Positions 51,051 to 64,000 of a stretch of 64,000 nt of DNA are shown here, piece after piece. The translations under genes and the position numbers were made by a program. Source of the DNA: Acanthaster planci (lineage: Eukaryota; Echinodermata; Asteroidea; Valvatida; Acanthasteridae); assembly GCF_001949145.1 (NCBI RefSeq), contig NW_019091355.1, forward strand, positions 3,349,297 to 3,413,296, read 5' to 3'. Below the pieces are notes generated by a model. It saw nothing but the letters and a program-made list of their open reading frames with translations. It did not search any database and was not told where the DNA came from. Positions within the stretch are counted from its first letter, which is position 1, and the number at the start of each line of letters is the position of its first letter.

Positions 51051-52730
51051 GTGTACATGTACGAGCATTCGTGAAGCATACTGGGCATTATATCAATACG
51101 TGGGGTGGGAAAGTAGCGCCCTCTCTTCTGATTGTAATGACAATTAATTTTTTTTTTGAGAACGGTTATTTTGATGGACTAAATCTCTCTCTCAACACGG
51201 ATAAACGTTTTCTGAAAAGACCATAGAGTTGAATATGAAAAACTGTTCAACTGATAAAATCTAACTCCAAGGTAAAGACAGAAACCATAATAGATAGTTA
51301 CTTGGGCAGGGGGTCCCTTGAGAAAAAAGGGACTTTTTATATGGTAAAGAATAAGGACGAGGCGAGAAAAGGCCCGCCCGTGAATTGATTCCTCTTTTCA
51401 GCGAAGATGTTGATTACCCTTTTTCAAACAGAAAGGAGTCACATATTCTGGCAAATGAGCAGAGAATTTTGCAGGACAAACCAAGACATATTGGTTGTTA
51501 AAGCACTAACAAATTCACAACGGGACCTGTGAGATATTAGCCGCTCGTCACAATCACAGAGTCACAGCGCCCTCACATGATGATGGATATGGACATGCAC
51601 GAGTTAAACCGAATTATGCCAGTCCAAAATATGTTTTAATATAATTAAAAATAATAATAATTTATTCATTTATAAAGCACAAATTTCATATAGATGTTCA
51701 AATGCGCTGTAAAATGAAGACATTAAGCGTGGAGCAATGAATACATTTAAACATGGCTGAGCCGATGGCATACAAGGGCGCCTTGGGCAGCCGCCAAACG
51801 ACCCACATTCACCAACATCAGAAAAGAAGAGACTTTAAGAAGCAATTACAGTTTTAGAGGTGGGAGGAAAACCCCAGAACAATATTCTGGGAGAAACCCA
51901 CGGAGTCAGGTAGGGACTGAAACCCAATCCACATATGGACCAGGCTGGGAATTGAACCCGGGACCACAGAGGTGGAAGGCGAAGAAAGAACTACCTTGCC
52001 AATTCGACCCCCCAAGAAAAGACTCCTCCTTATCAAGAAACGGAACGGTATAGGGACAGTTTTACTTTTTCAAATTCCAAGATTTAGTTTTTGAGTTAGT
52101 GTTATCACGTTATCATCATGTGAGGGCACAGTTACCTTTGATGCTATAATTAAGTAGGCCTTTGAACCTTCAGCTTTACTACACTACGATCTCTATGTCT
52201 AGCGTACTCTAGAAAAAAAACGTACGGGCGATGTCTTGCCGAGCGGCATGACCAGCATTTCACCCTCAAATCACGCAACTTCCTAGCCTTTCGTCAAGGC
52301 GCGCGTGGCAAGCCGGATCATTCGCACTAGACTTGAATCATGGTTGAATCAAGTCGGACTTATGTTGCTCTACCCCAGCCAGTCATCCCTTCAGCCTGTA
52401 CGCACTACAGCGAAGGTCGTCGCGCTCGGCCAGGCAGGTCGCATAAGGCGCCCTCATTTGGATAACCTTTACTGTACAACATGGTCTGAAGTCCCTCTTG
52501 TCGGATAAGCCAATTGGACTCCCATTGGTGATATGTAGTTATTCATAATTGCATATTTTATTTCATTTCATTTATTATTTCGCAGGTCAATACAATAAAA
52601 TGACAAAGAGCGCCCCTGCCGGATTGCTAATAAGTTACCCTAATAACTATCTGGTAGCCCTCCAGGCACATTTACAAAGCAACAAAACAGAAAGAAAAAA
52701 GATTTAAACACACAGAGACAAACAATTATA
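51051..52730. repeat. 1.68-kb duplicated segment, copy A
   Basis: Nearly identical along its whole length to 52732-54396, in the same orientation. Copy A ends directly at the single N at 52731. Differences are scattered substitutions, poly-T length and small indels, including an extra 17 bases around 52350. No gene is visible inside; it contains a SINE. Confidence 0.95.
51640..52015 (-). mobile_element. tRNA-derived SINE (in copy A)
   Basis: Minus strand: A-box-like TGGCAAGGTAGTTC, B-box GGTTCAATTCC, central TTTTCCTCCCACCTCTAAAA, and a 3' tail with AAATGAATAAATTATTATTA. The central part matches the SINE at 42919-43146, so both belong to one superfamily with different heads or tails. Confidence 0.75.
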
Positions 52731-52731
52731 N

Positions 52732-54396
52732 GTGTACATGTACGAGCATTCGTGAAGCATACTGGGCATTATATCAATACGTGGGATGGGAAAGTAGCGC
52801 CCTCTCTTTTGATTGTAATGACAATTTTTTTTTTTTTTGAGAACGGTTATTTTGATGGACTAAATCTCTCTCTCAACACGGATAAACGTTTTCTGAAAAG
52901 ACCATAGAGTTGAATATGAAAAACTGTTAAATTGATAAAATCTAACTCCAAGGTAAAGACAGAAACCATAATAGATAGTTACTTGGGCAGGGGGTCCCTT
53001 GAGAAAAAAGGGACTTTTTATATGGTAAAGGATAAGGACGAGGCGAGAAAAGGCCCGCCCGTGAATTGATTCCTCTTTTCAGCGAAGATGTTGATTACCC
53101 TTTTTCAAACAAAAAGGAGTCACACATTCTGGCAAATAAGCAGAGAATTTTGCAGGACAAACCAAGACATATTGGTTGTTAAAGCACTAACAAATTCACA
53201 ACGGGACCTGTGAGATATTAGCCGCTCGTCACAATGACAGAGTCACAGCGCCCTCACATGATGAGGGATATGGACGTGCACGAGTTAAACCGAATTATGC
53301 CAGTCCAAAATATGTTTTAATATAATTAAAAATAATAATAATTTATTCATTCATAAAGCACAATTTCATATAGATATGTTCAAATGCGCTGTACAATGAA
53401 GACATTAAGCGTGGAACAATGAATACATTTAAACATGGTTGAGCCGATGGCATACAAGGGCGCCTTGGGCAGCCGCAAAACCGGCCCACATTCACCAACA
53501 TCAGAAAAGAAGAGACTTTAAGAAGCAATTACAGTTTTAGAGGTGGGAGGAAAACCCCAGAACAATATTCTGGGAGAAACCCACGGAGTCAGGTAGGGAC
53601 TGAAACCCAATCCACATGTGGACCGGGCCAGGAATTGAACCCGGGACCACAGAGAAAGAAAGAACTACCTTGCCAACCCGACTCCCCAGGAAAAGACTGC
53701 TCCTTATCAAGAAAAGAAACGGTAAAGGGACAGTTTTACTTTTTCAAATCCCAAGATTTAGTTTTTGAGTTAGCGTTATCACGTTATCATCATGTGAGGG
53801 CACAGTTACCTTTGCTGCTATAATTAAGTAGGCCTTTGAACCTGCCACCTTCAGCTTTACTACACTACGATCTCTATGTCTAGCGTACTCCAGAAAAAAA
53901 ACGTACGGGCGATGTCTTGCCGAGCGGCATGGCCAGCATTTCACCCTCAAATCACGCAACTTCCTAGCCTTTCGTCAAGGCGCGCGTGGCAAGCCGGATC
54001 ACTCGCACTAGACTTGAATCATGGTTGAATCAAGTCTACCCCAGTCAGTCATCCCTTCAGCCTGTACGCACTACAGCGAAGGTCGTCGCGCTCGGCCAGG
54101 CAGGTCGCATAAGGCGCCCTCATTTGGATAACCTTTACTGTACAACATGGTCTTAAGTCCCTCTTGTCGGATAAGCCAATTGGACCCCCATTGGTGATAT
54201 GTAGTTATTCATAATTGCATATTTTATTTCATTTCATTTATTATTTCGCAGGTCAATACAATAAAATGACAAAAAGCGCTCCTGCCGGATTGCTAATAAG
54301 TTAACCTAATAACTATCTGGTAGCTCTCCAGGCGCATTTACAAAGCAACAAAACAGAAAGATTAAAGCTTTAAACACACAGAGACAAACAATTATG
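52732..54396. repeat. 1.67-kb duplicated segment, copy B (probable redundant haplotype contig)
   Basis: Bounded on both sides by single N bases (52731 and 54397) and wholly contained in copy A by sequence. That pattern is expected if an allelic contig was placed in the scaffold as if it were unique. Real tandem duplication is less likely. Confidence 0.9.
53325..53693 (-). mobile_element. tRNA-derived SINE (in copy B)
   Basis: The counterpart of the copy A SINE. It lacks about 9 bases between the A and B boxes (around 53654), otherwise the same structure. Confidence 0.72.
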
Positions 54397-54397
54397 N

Positions 54398-56416
54398 AAA
54401 TAGAGTACAGGATAATAATCAAAAACATGCACTAGACACTCTGACGAATAGGAAACAAGAAAAATTACAACATTATAAACACTCAACCCTAGAAAATAAT
54501 CCAAAATCCATACAGAAACAGGACTCTCCCACACCCCCACCCAATGAGGAAATTCACTATGTTAGATTTAAAATAAATAACGTAAAAGGACTAAACCAAA
54601 AAAGGGACAGATTACAAAAATAGCGATGGGATACAGACAGTATAGAAAAAAATACATATAAACATGTACAGAAAAAAATTAAAGCATTAATTAACATTAA
54701 AAGAATACAAAATTAAAACACATAGAACCCACTGTTAATAAAACAATAAAGTTCTTTACGTGTTGCGCACACCTGGCACTAATCATATGAACGACATTTC
54801 TGGCTGTGACAAGTATACAGAATTCCCACCAATCAAAATAGTCAGGTTTGTAGACTTGGCAATTATCCGCACGACGTAAAAACATGTCCGGCAATGTGAT
54901 TGGCTGCTACCACTTTTGGTAGATGAGCCATTAACATGATTAACTGGCTTGAGTTCGAGCGCCTTGTCTCGTATGTTCACGAACTACTCGATATTAGTTC
55001 CTTGTTTTGTCGGCCGCTCGAACGCTGGAACCATACAACCGGTTATCGTCGGTAAAGTTAGTGCTAGTGGCAAGCAGCATGCAATTGAATATGGCGGCGT
55101 CCGTGTACGTTGTTTGAGAGTTAATGTTTAGAAAACTGGGCTGAAATCTTTTCTATTTAAAAAGAAACATTCATGTCTGACTTTATGGGAACTAATTAAT
55201 AGTGATTTTTCAAAACTTCCGATTGTCTCCGGCTAGCTTTGTAAGCCATCTCGCTATTTTTTTTTTGGCAGCTGTTCAAAAATCAAAATCCCACGACTTT
55301 TTCTGTGTGTTCCTGTTAAACCCTGACGAGGAGGTGTGTGATCCTGTTCCGAGAATAGTGTTCTTGGGCCGTGTTCCTGCTGTTCGAGCGCGAGAACAAG
55401 GAACCCGCGTCAAGAATAGTCCGCCCGAACTTAACCACTGCGTACAAAGGGTTGGCAGATTCGAGCCCCATTCGCCAAGTCGGGATTTCTGAAATGAACT
55501 TATAATATTAACTGGACACAAGAGGGCGCGAAGCAAGTAACGGCGTGCGGTCTCGAACTTCGAAGCACAAGCGAAGACGTCACAGAGATCTAGACTTGAG
55601 TCAAGTCTACACTCGTACGGTCTTGGGATTCATCCATTACATTCCATCCATTCATTCCGCGCAAGAGCGAAATCATGTGACTGTGTTTCAGCTAACCAGT
55701 ATCAAGAACCAGCAAGAGGCGTGGTGTCATTCCCAGCGGCACGCCCTGGGGCTTGATCCTCCTCCCCCAAGAGTTTTTTGTCTGAAAAACAAAGATACAC
55801 TCTAACGCCGAATGCCTGTTTACATCTCAGAAATCCCCAGATCCCTTGTTTGCGTATATACCTGCCACTTAACAGGGATTTGAGAAAGGCGATTTCTTTC
55901 GCCAGAAAATCTTTCTTATGCAACAATAAAGCAATTTTGATCGGATTAAAAGTCTCCGGTGGGGCGCTGTACTTACAGTACGATTGCAAGCGGTCTTTCA
56001 CTGAGTTGTGTGACCACCAGCTGGCACGAGTTCATTCGCAAGCCACCGTGTGAGTAAGCTTTATTTTACAAATCCCTTATGGAAATTATCTTTGTATATT
56101 GACCGATGAGTGAATTAAATTCACATTTTCTGGTTCCCTGGAGGGTGATTTATCATGAGAAAGATTTAATATGTCACAGTTATAGCGGCACGACTCACTT
56201 CAACTTGAATAAACAACAGTTCTTCCGGCTTATGTTGAAAAGCAAATGGCTTTTCGTGAAAGTACATCCAGTGTATGACTTTGAAAAAAAAAATTGTCTG
56301 CAGCTTTCACAACCAGCACTTTGTGGTAAAAGGCACTTTCCTCCGAAGTATCTGCACACACTCTTGTTCCAACTCGCACAAACCACACACAACAGCAAGG
56401 CGTGGTTCCATTGAAA
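54398..56416. other. Upstream region of the GPCR, no gene recognised
   Basis: 54398-54720 is A-rich. From 54900 to 55700 the sequence is richer in GC and CpG. Several frames of 80-100 codons occur on both strands, but they overlap each other and show no domain. Promoter and possible noncoding 5' exons of the GPCR would lie here; none can be fixed. Confidence 0.4.
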
Positions 56417-57532
56417 ATGGCGTGTTTCGCTAATTCGACTCTCCCAGACGACAATTCTTCAAACTGGAATGACAGCATCTGCGTGACAAACCTGTCCGAG
56501 ACGCTCGCGTCTTCTGACAGGAGTTTCGGTCGTCTGAGGTTGATCAACTTGACCTTCCAGGTGCTTGGTATCCTCGGGAACATAGGCTTCCTCGCCGTTG
56601 TTCATTGTCACAAGCCCTTGCGCAACTCTACCAACGTGTACCTTGCAAACTTGGCTGTTTCCGACATCTTAGTTCTAGTTTTTGGCATTATTGCAACAAC
56701 CCTCAACAACATGTCTAATTACCGGCCGAGTGATTGGATCGCCTGCTCTTATCATCTGGCAGCAACCGTCCCGTATTACTCGAGCATGTATCTGGTGTCG
56801 CTGGTGGCGTGGGACCAGTACCTTGCGGTATGCCGACCGTTCAAGCACCGAATTGCATCCAGCCATTCGCGGAACACGAAGCTGGTTGTTGCTGCGTGGA
56901 CAGTCAGCATCATGTACACTCTTCTGGCAAACATGGAGGGGATCGTGTCGGACAACGGATGCCGTATACTCCAACCACCGATGAAGCAAGTCCACTCTGC
57001 GATCAGCGTCGTTACGAGTGGTTCAAACCACGACCAGTCCCTACTTGCGCAGCATCTGGACCTGGCCAAACCCATCCCCTTCGTCGCAACTCTCCTCTTC
57101 AACGTAGTGGCGTACGTACGCATCATCCGATCCATTCGAAGATGTCTCCTTCGTCGCGCCAAGTCCAGTCGGCAGCAGGGTCCCCGATGGCTGGAGAACC
57201 TCCGGAAGTGGCGGATTCAGATCACAAGGATGCTAGTTATCAATACGGTCCTGTTCTTCGGCTGCAACCTAATGAGGATGGTGCTGTTGGTGGCTTCGTA
57301 CATACAAAAAGCCCTCGGCTCTGAAAGGCTCCTTATTGAGGACGAAACGTTGTCAATTTACTCTTTCCTGTTGCTGCTCTTCAGATCAAGCATCAACCCC
57401 TTGATGTACGGCCTCACCAATGCCACGTACAGGCAGGGATTCCGCACTGTCCTCCTGGCTTGTTGCTGCCGGCATCACCGGAAGCGAGCCGAAAAACCAG
57501 CAGTTTTCCATCTAAAACAAGACAACATCTGA
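56417..57532 (+). CDS. Class A (rhodopsin-like) GPCR, orphan, probably peptide-receptor type, single exon
   Basis: Encodes 371 aa from an ATG in good context (AAAATGG); the open frame extends only 15 bases further upstream. The N-terminus has sequons at N6, N13, N18 and N25. Seven membrane segments are visible: TM1 with GN at 54-55, TM2 with LAVSD (D83), Trp107/Cys110 before TM3, a TM4 tryptophan in AAWTV, a basic third loop (RRCLLRRAKSSRQQ), and TM7 with NPLMY. An ECL2 cysteine (NGC) can pair with Cys110. Unusual features: DRY at the end of TM3 reads DQY (133-135) and the TM6 CWxP reads CNLM. The Cys-rich tail (ACCCRHH) could be palmitoylated. No ligand can be assigned. An intronless class A receptor fits the lineage-specific GPCR expansions known in marine invertebrates. 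Its neighbours are unrelated in function. Confidence 0.88.
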   Translation: MACFANSTLPDDNSSNWNDSICVTNLSETLASSDRSFGRLRLINLTFQVLGILGNIGFLAVVHCHKPLRNSTNVYLANLAVSDILVLVFGIIATTLNNMSNYRPSDWIACSYHLAATVPYYSSMYLVSLVAWDQYLAVCRPFKHRIASSHSRNTKLVVAAWTVSIMYTLLANMEGIVSDNGCRILQPPMKQVHSAISVVTSGSNHDQSLLAQHLDLAKPIPFVATLLFNVVAYVRIIRSIRRCLLRRAKSSRQQGPRWLENLRKWRIQITRMLVINTVLFFGCNLMRMVLLVASYIQKALGSERLLIEDETLSIYSFLLLLFRSSINPLMYGLTNATYRQGFRTVLLACCCRHHRKRAEKPAVFHLKQDNI

Positions 57533-57788
57533 TGTAGACAATTCTGGTGACTACGGTAACGTTATCACTGGCATTTTGCAGTGATACCCTTCAAAGGCGG
57601 TACGCACAGCTATTGCACGGAACCAATGCTCCGCGACAGCAACTCCGTACAAAACAACAACACCATTCTTACCGCCATTCAAGGGAGCCATCAGGAGTGC
57701 CCAGTGAAATGGCATTGGATTCGTCTATTAACGGCAACGGTGCTACCTTTCGTTTCCACAGATATTATTGCACTTACTGATGTGCAGT

Positions 57789-57838
57789 TGGTATGGTATG
57801 GTATGGTATGGTATGGTATGGTATGGTATGGTATGGCA
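57789..57838. repeat. (GGTAT)n pentanucleotide microsatellite, about 10 units
   Basis: Perfect GGTAT repeats starting about 255 bp past the GPCR stop codon, probably in its 3' UTR. Length is likely to vary between alleles. Confidence 0.95.
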
Positions 57839-58088
57839 TTGTATGGTTTCCTTTCACATTACATCACAAAATTAACAAGAATGTGTATGAAAGATAGAAG
57901 AAATGTAGGCCTACAGGGGATATAGGTATTAAGCTTGCCTAATACCTAAAACCGGGGAGTTAGCGTGTACATTACGCTAGTCTGAATTATATCAAGTAAA
58001 CTAAGCTAAGTTTAAATTGAACAGAAATTGGGAATAAGCGTTCATGTTTGTATAAATGTACATAATATCCAAGAATTATAAGGAAGGA

Positions 58089-58094
58089 AATAAA
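58089..58094 (+). terminator. Candidate poly(A) signal AATAAA for the GPCR
   Basis: AATAAA lies about 560 bp after the GPCR stop codon, downstream of the GGTAT microsatellite. A second AATAAA-like site occurs near 58371. Choice between them is not possible from sequence alone. Confidence 0.3.
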
Positions 58095-58382
58095 CTACAA
58101 AAACTTCAGAAAGTAATAAGGAATGGAACAAATAGAGATCATGGAATTATAAGTGATAAAAAATATTTAACAATCTGTGAAATGACATGAAATCGGGTAT
58201 GTAATGAGATTACAAGTATAATTTGTCTACAGTATGTACACGTTATGGTGTAATTTTGGACGTTTCCCTGATGTAAAGAGCATTGGTTTGAGATGGTTGC
58301 ACAGTATAAAAGTGGTATGGTAATCAGTCATGTACATGCGTATCAGGCACTAGAACAAGTCATTTGAGAATAAACCATGCAG

Positions 58383-58477
58383 CGCGTTGGCCAATCACCA
58401 TGCGCGAAATCTGTCGACCCTTTCCAAACGCGTATTCGGTCGACAGATTTCCCGCACTGTGATTGGCCAACGCGTTG
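58383..58477. repeat. Near-perfect inverted repeat with CCAAT boxes in its arms
   Basis: The left arm (about 58385-58420, GCGTTGGCCAATCACC to AAATCTGTCGACC) matches the reverse complement of the right arm (about 58441-58476) with a few mismatches. The loop is about 20 bases. Each arm holds TTGGCCAAT, a palindrome including a CCAAT box. The fold would be a long hairpin. A second weaker inverted pair (GCAGGTTCATCTGCA against TGCAGATCTGCA) follows near 58567-58640. Confidence 0.75.
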
Positions 58478-60937
58478 CAAACTCTTGGAGGCGCACTCTT
58501 GTGAATCGCCCGTATTACGCACGCGCTTCATTTGGGCCTGCACCGTTGGAATATCGAACTGGCTCATTAAAACGGTCGCAGGTTCATCTGCATGTTGTTT
58601 CTCGACTAGCGAAACCGAGGTGCAGATCTGCAGATTGCGACGTGGCGCAAATAAAAAAAAAACAGGAAAGCTGATAAAGCAAAAGTTTGACACTGGTGTC
58701 TGGACGGTAAAAATGAGTTAAACTGGAAAAATTCTAACCAATGAGTGTTTTGCAACTCGCAAATAAGACCCTACTTCCCGCCTGCGTTTCCTCCAGGCTA
58801 GAAATACCAGTTTTGATAATACTTGAAAAGTTCGGTGATTTGTTGATTTCCACATGTGAGTGAAATTTTGCACGAACTTGAAGCGAACGTAGTTTTGCCC
58901 TCAAAGGAGTCGTCAGTGAATCTGATCGTGCCCTACTACAAACTCCATGCCTTTTTGCGGAGAACAGCGGGTACTTATGGACGTCATCAAGGTGTACCCT
59001 GGAGACAGGGGGAGAGCACGCCGGACAAAAACTGACCTCTGGTAATATTACCCGGAATCGGCCGATGGCTTGCTCCAATTTGCACGTGATTAGTTTACAG
59101 CTAGATTTAGGCCCTTTTCCAATATCGACTTGGATACCATCTCAGGCTTCGTTCCCAAAACCAATCCCCGATTGCGGGCCTGAAGCGTATAAATTAAATT
59201 TGATTACTGTAATTTCTGGCTCTCTTGCATCTTATTTAATGTTTCGTGACACTATGAAACTAATTACTGCACTTACAGCTTCAACGTCAGCTAGTTAAAA
59301 AACAATTGAAGCCAGAGACGGAGCCGAAGTTGAGTATTAGAAAACGGCCTTAGGCTGCATCCAAAACTGTTGTCTTGGGCTAGGTCTTCCCCCTGAACTG
59401 GAAATACGCCGAGACGCCTACATAATAGATCTAGCCGTAGCCCTATAGAATCCCATTTCACACTGGACCTAAAGGCACCTTTCCAAGCGTTGCGTATCAT
59501 ACGCCAAAATCGCTCCCGGGGCGATTTTGAGGGCCGAACGGAACGCACACGTGTGTTTATGTTGATGGGGTTAATTTTGGGTCCATGAGAGTGAAACGCA
59601 TGAATGCATTCGTGTACGTAAGCACCAAAAAATAAATAAAAAATAAATTTAAAAAAAGTACGGAACTTTTCCAAAGCAAGTTGACTTGCAGATGCTTGAT
59701 GAGGTTCATGTTGTTTGACCACGGCAGAACAGAATGATTCTTCCTATTTCCTTCATTTCGATGTTAACCCAGTCCCGTTGCAATATGCCACTCCGTTTTT
59801 TAGCTTACACGTCGACGTCAAGATGTGCATGTATTGACTCTTAAATAATGTTAGCATAGGTTAATAACGACTGTTTGTGTATGGTAAACTCAACCGTTGT
59901 CAATTGACGATAACTGGCTTAGCTGATTTGCTTACAGCCTTCCTAGTCAACTAAATGGGAATTTCGACAGCGGGGGGGGGGTTCGATTGTCAATCACACG
60001 GTTCGTTCCGTAAAGTTTTGAATCTCAGTCTGAGAAATTTCACCAAATGAACACCATGTACATCAGGCAAGTAAAAAAATAAGCAGAAGACCCAGGTTGG
60101 AAATCAGTGCTGGATTCTGGTCCTTTGCCGCGACCGAGCTAAATTTTGTGCTCTTCACTTTTGGTGTAGGCTCGCGCTATCCATTAAACATATACAGTAT
60201 ATGTAACACGTATTACAACCTCTTCCCGAGAGTCACCAGGCGGCGCTATTTCCGTCCGATTTTGCGCTGGTTTTCTACAGGCGTGCATTTCGTGCAGTGC
60301 TACCACCGGATAAGCAGCTATGGCACAAGAGTGCCCAAGTCACCGGCTTTTAGCGCCTTTCACGAATGCGCTGAGTGAATGGACTGAAGTCGGGGGCAAC
60401 TGTACAGTGTACTGAATATCCTAAAATGGCCGCGCGATCACTTTAATTTACGCCAAGGTAGGTAGTTACTGCTGAGCTGCAATGCCAGAGGTCAGCGAGT
60501 GCAACCCGAGAGGTTTTTCCCACCGTTGCAGAGGGCGCCCTCAATCACCGTTTTTGAAAGGAAACGCCGCGTCATCACCAAGAGCAAAAACCTTTCATAA
60601 AGTACTTGCATATTTTTAGGATTCCAGTTGTGACCAAATCCAGTCCCTGTTCTAATTTTAGTGTGGGACGAGTGTGACCGGCCGAAATAAAGAAGCGAGC
60701 AAGGACACTCCCCGATTTGGACAGGATATACACGTATATTTATTCACGTGACCTCGATGTCCAATCATTTCACAAATGTATTTATATAATACGTGCACAC
60801 GCCTATTTTGTGCATTTAATTTATTTGTACATAAAATTAACCTCAAATCTTGTAATTTCAATACATTTTTTGGACAAATGGGATCTGTAATCCGTACAAG
60901 AATGTGGATCAACGGGAATGACCTCACAGTGGTCATT

Positions 60938-60943
60938 TTTATT
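60938..60943 (-). terminator. Candidate poly(A) signal (AATAAA on minus strand) for PCNA
   Basis: TTTATT on the plus strand, about 640 bp past the PCNA stop codon in the direction of transcription. Further copies lie nearer 60736. Weak evidence only. Confidence 0.25.
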
Positions 60944-61583
60944 TTAAATATGGTTTGTGTTGTGTAAAACATTTAAAGTGCATGCACTTCGCAAATGACT
61001 GAAAAAAGGATGCACCGACAGTGTGGAGAATGAAAAAATTACAAATTCTGTTGTTCTATAAGTAAACATTTCCAATTTTCCATTCATTTTTGGGGTGCAA
61101 ACTCAATAAAATGTTGGAACTTTAAAGACTGACCATTAACAACGTAACTACGGTTATGAACATCCTCGACTTTGGAATACAGCAGGGTTGTCATTGATCT
61201 CGTGTGTCTGTATTTACATCCGCCCATTTAGGGGCTGCTTATTCTCTGCTTGTTGGAATATAATATTCCCAAAGACAATACACCTAGGGACATCTGTCTG
61301 TGGAAAATGAGATGTTTCCGACAAACACCCGTCGACTACAATTTTGAAAAAGACGTGAAATTTAACAAAGAAAGGGCGATAATTATATCGACCCCCAAAA
61401 TGTTAAGATGTAGGAACTCAGCAACCTCCATAACTTAATGCATAACCAATGTTAAGGTCCGACCAGCATCTATCCACACAACCCCCCACAAAATCTGCCT
61501 TTCTTTTATGCTCCAAAAAAACCCACCAAACTACAATTTGTACAATTGTTCACCGAAGTTTAAAAAGATGAACCTGTTAAATG

Positions 61584-63780
<2,197 letters not shown>

Positions 63781-64000
63781 TCATAACCAGGTTAATTGAG
63801 TGGCTCAAACTGACAATTCAAAGAACTTAATTTGGTCATGCCAAGTAAGTACTGTCAAATTACAACATCTTGACCAATGGCCAATCACAATTGCCTATTT
63901 ACATGACTCCATAAACAGACCCAACTGGACAGACGAGCATCTGGGAAGTTATGTATCTGGCCAACACACTTCTTTAAGGGTTACGTCAAATGTTTTAAAC

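Larger units (their letters stand above)
57533..61583. other. Intergenic region between convergent GPCR and PCNA genes
   Basis: Holds the GGTAT microsatellite, an inverted repeat at 58383-58477, a short palindrome (AAAATCGCTCCCGGGGCGATTTT) near 59505, and AT-rich sequence. No gene is supported. Confidence 0.45.

Noticed and set aside
56734-57324. 196-codon plus-strand frame inside the GPCR
   Set aside because: Shadow frame of the GPCR; no membrane segments or known motifs.

Overview
This is eukaryotic nuclear DNA. Five conserved metazoan-type protein genes are present, four of them split by GT-AG introns, in a background of AT-rich noncoding sequence, dispersed repeats, tRNA-derived SINEs and many TACATGTA-type palindromes. 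Gene content and style suggest a marine invertebrate deuterostome (echinoderm, hemichordate or cephalochordate). I cannot name the species. There is no sign of a prokaryotic operon, CRISPR array or virus.

Layout, left to right. (1) 1-7041: no gene I can name; a foldback element (2481-2695) and a degenerate ~200-bp repeat block (2725-3270). (2) 7042-20808, minus strand: a complete nine-exon S-adenosylmethionine synthetase gene (MAT2A type, 395 aa). Its first intron holds a 505-base assembly gap and a duplicated repeat block. (3) 21684-33546, plus strand: a UBXN8-type gene in eight exons (306 aa; two N-terminal hydrophobic segments, C-terminal UBX domain). It is head-to-head with MAT2A, with 875 bp between start codons. 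(4) 39515-50830, minus strand: a complete five-exon MOB1 Hippo-pathway gene (215 aa) with an 8.6-kb first intron. (5) 51051-54396: two near-identical 1.67-kb copies bounded by single N bases, very likely a redundant haplotype contig. (6) 56417-57532, plus strand: an intronless class A GPCR with altered DRY and CWxP motifs. (7) 61584-63755, minus strand: five exons of PCNA; the 5' exon lies beyond the window.

The genes do not form a pathway. They are housekeeping or signalling genes side by side: methyl-donor synthesis, ER/p97 protein quality control, Hippo signalling, an orphan receptor and the replication clamp. MAT2A and MOB1A are also on the same human chromosome arm (2p), so that linkage may be ancestral. 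I see no clear new system. The points most worth a second look are the divergent PCNA with an in-frame alternative donor, the atypical GPCR, a hammerhead-like core in a repeat at 48.7 kb, and the probable false duplication at 51-54 kb.
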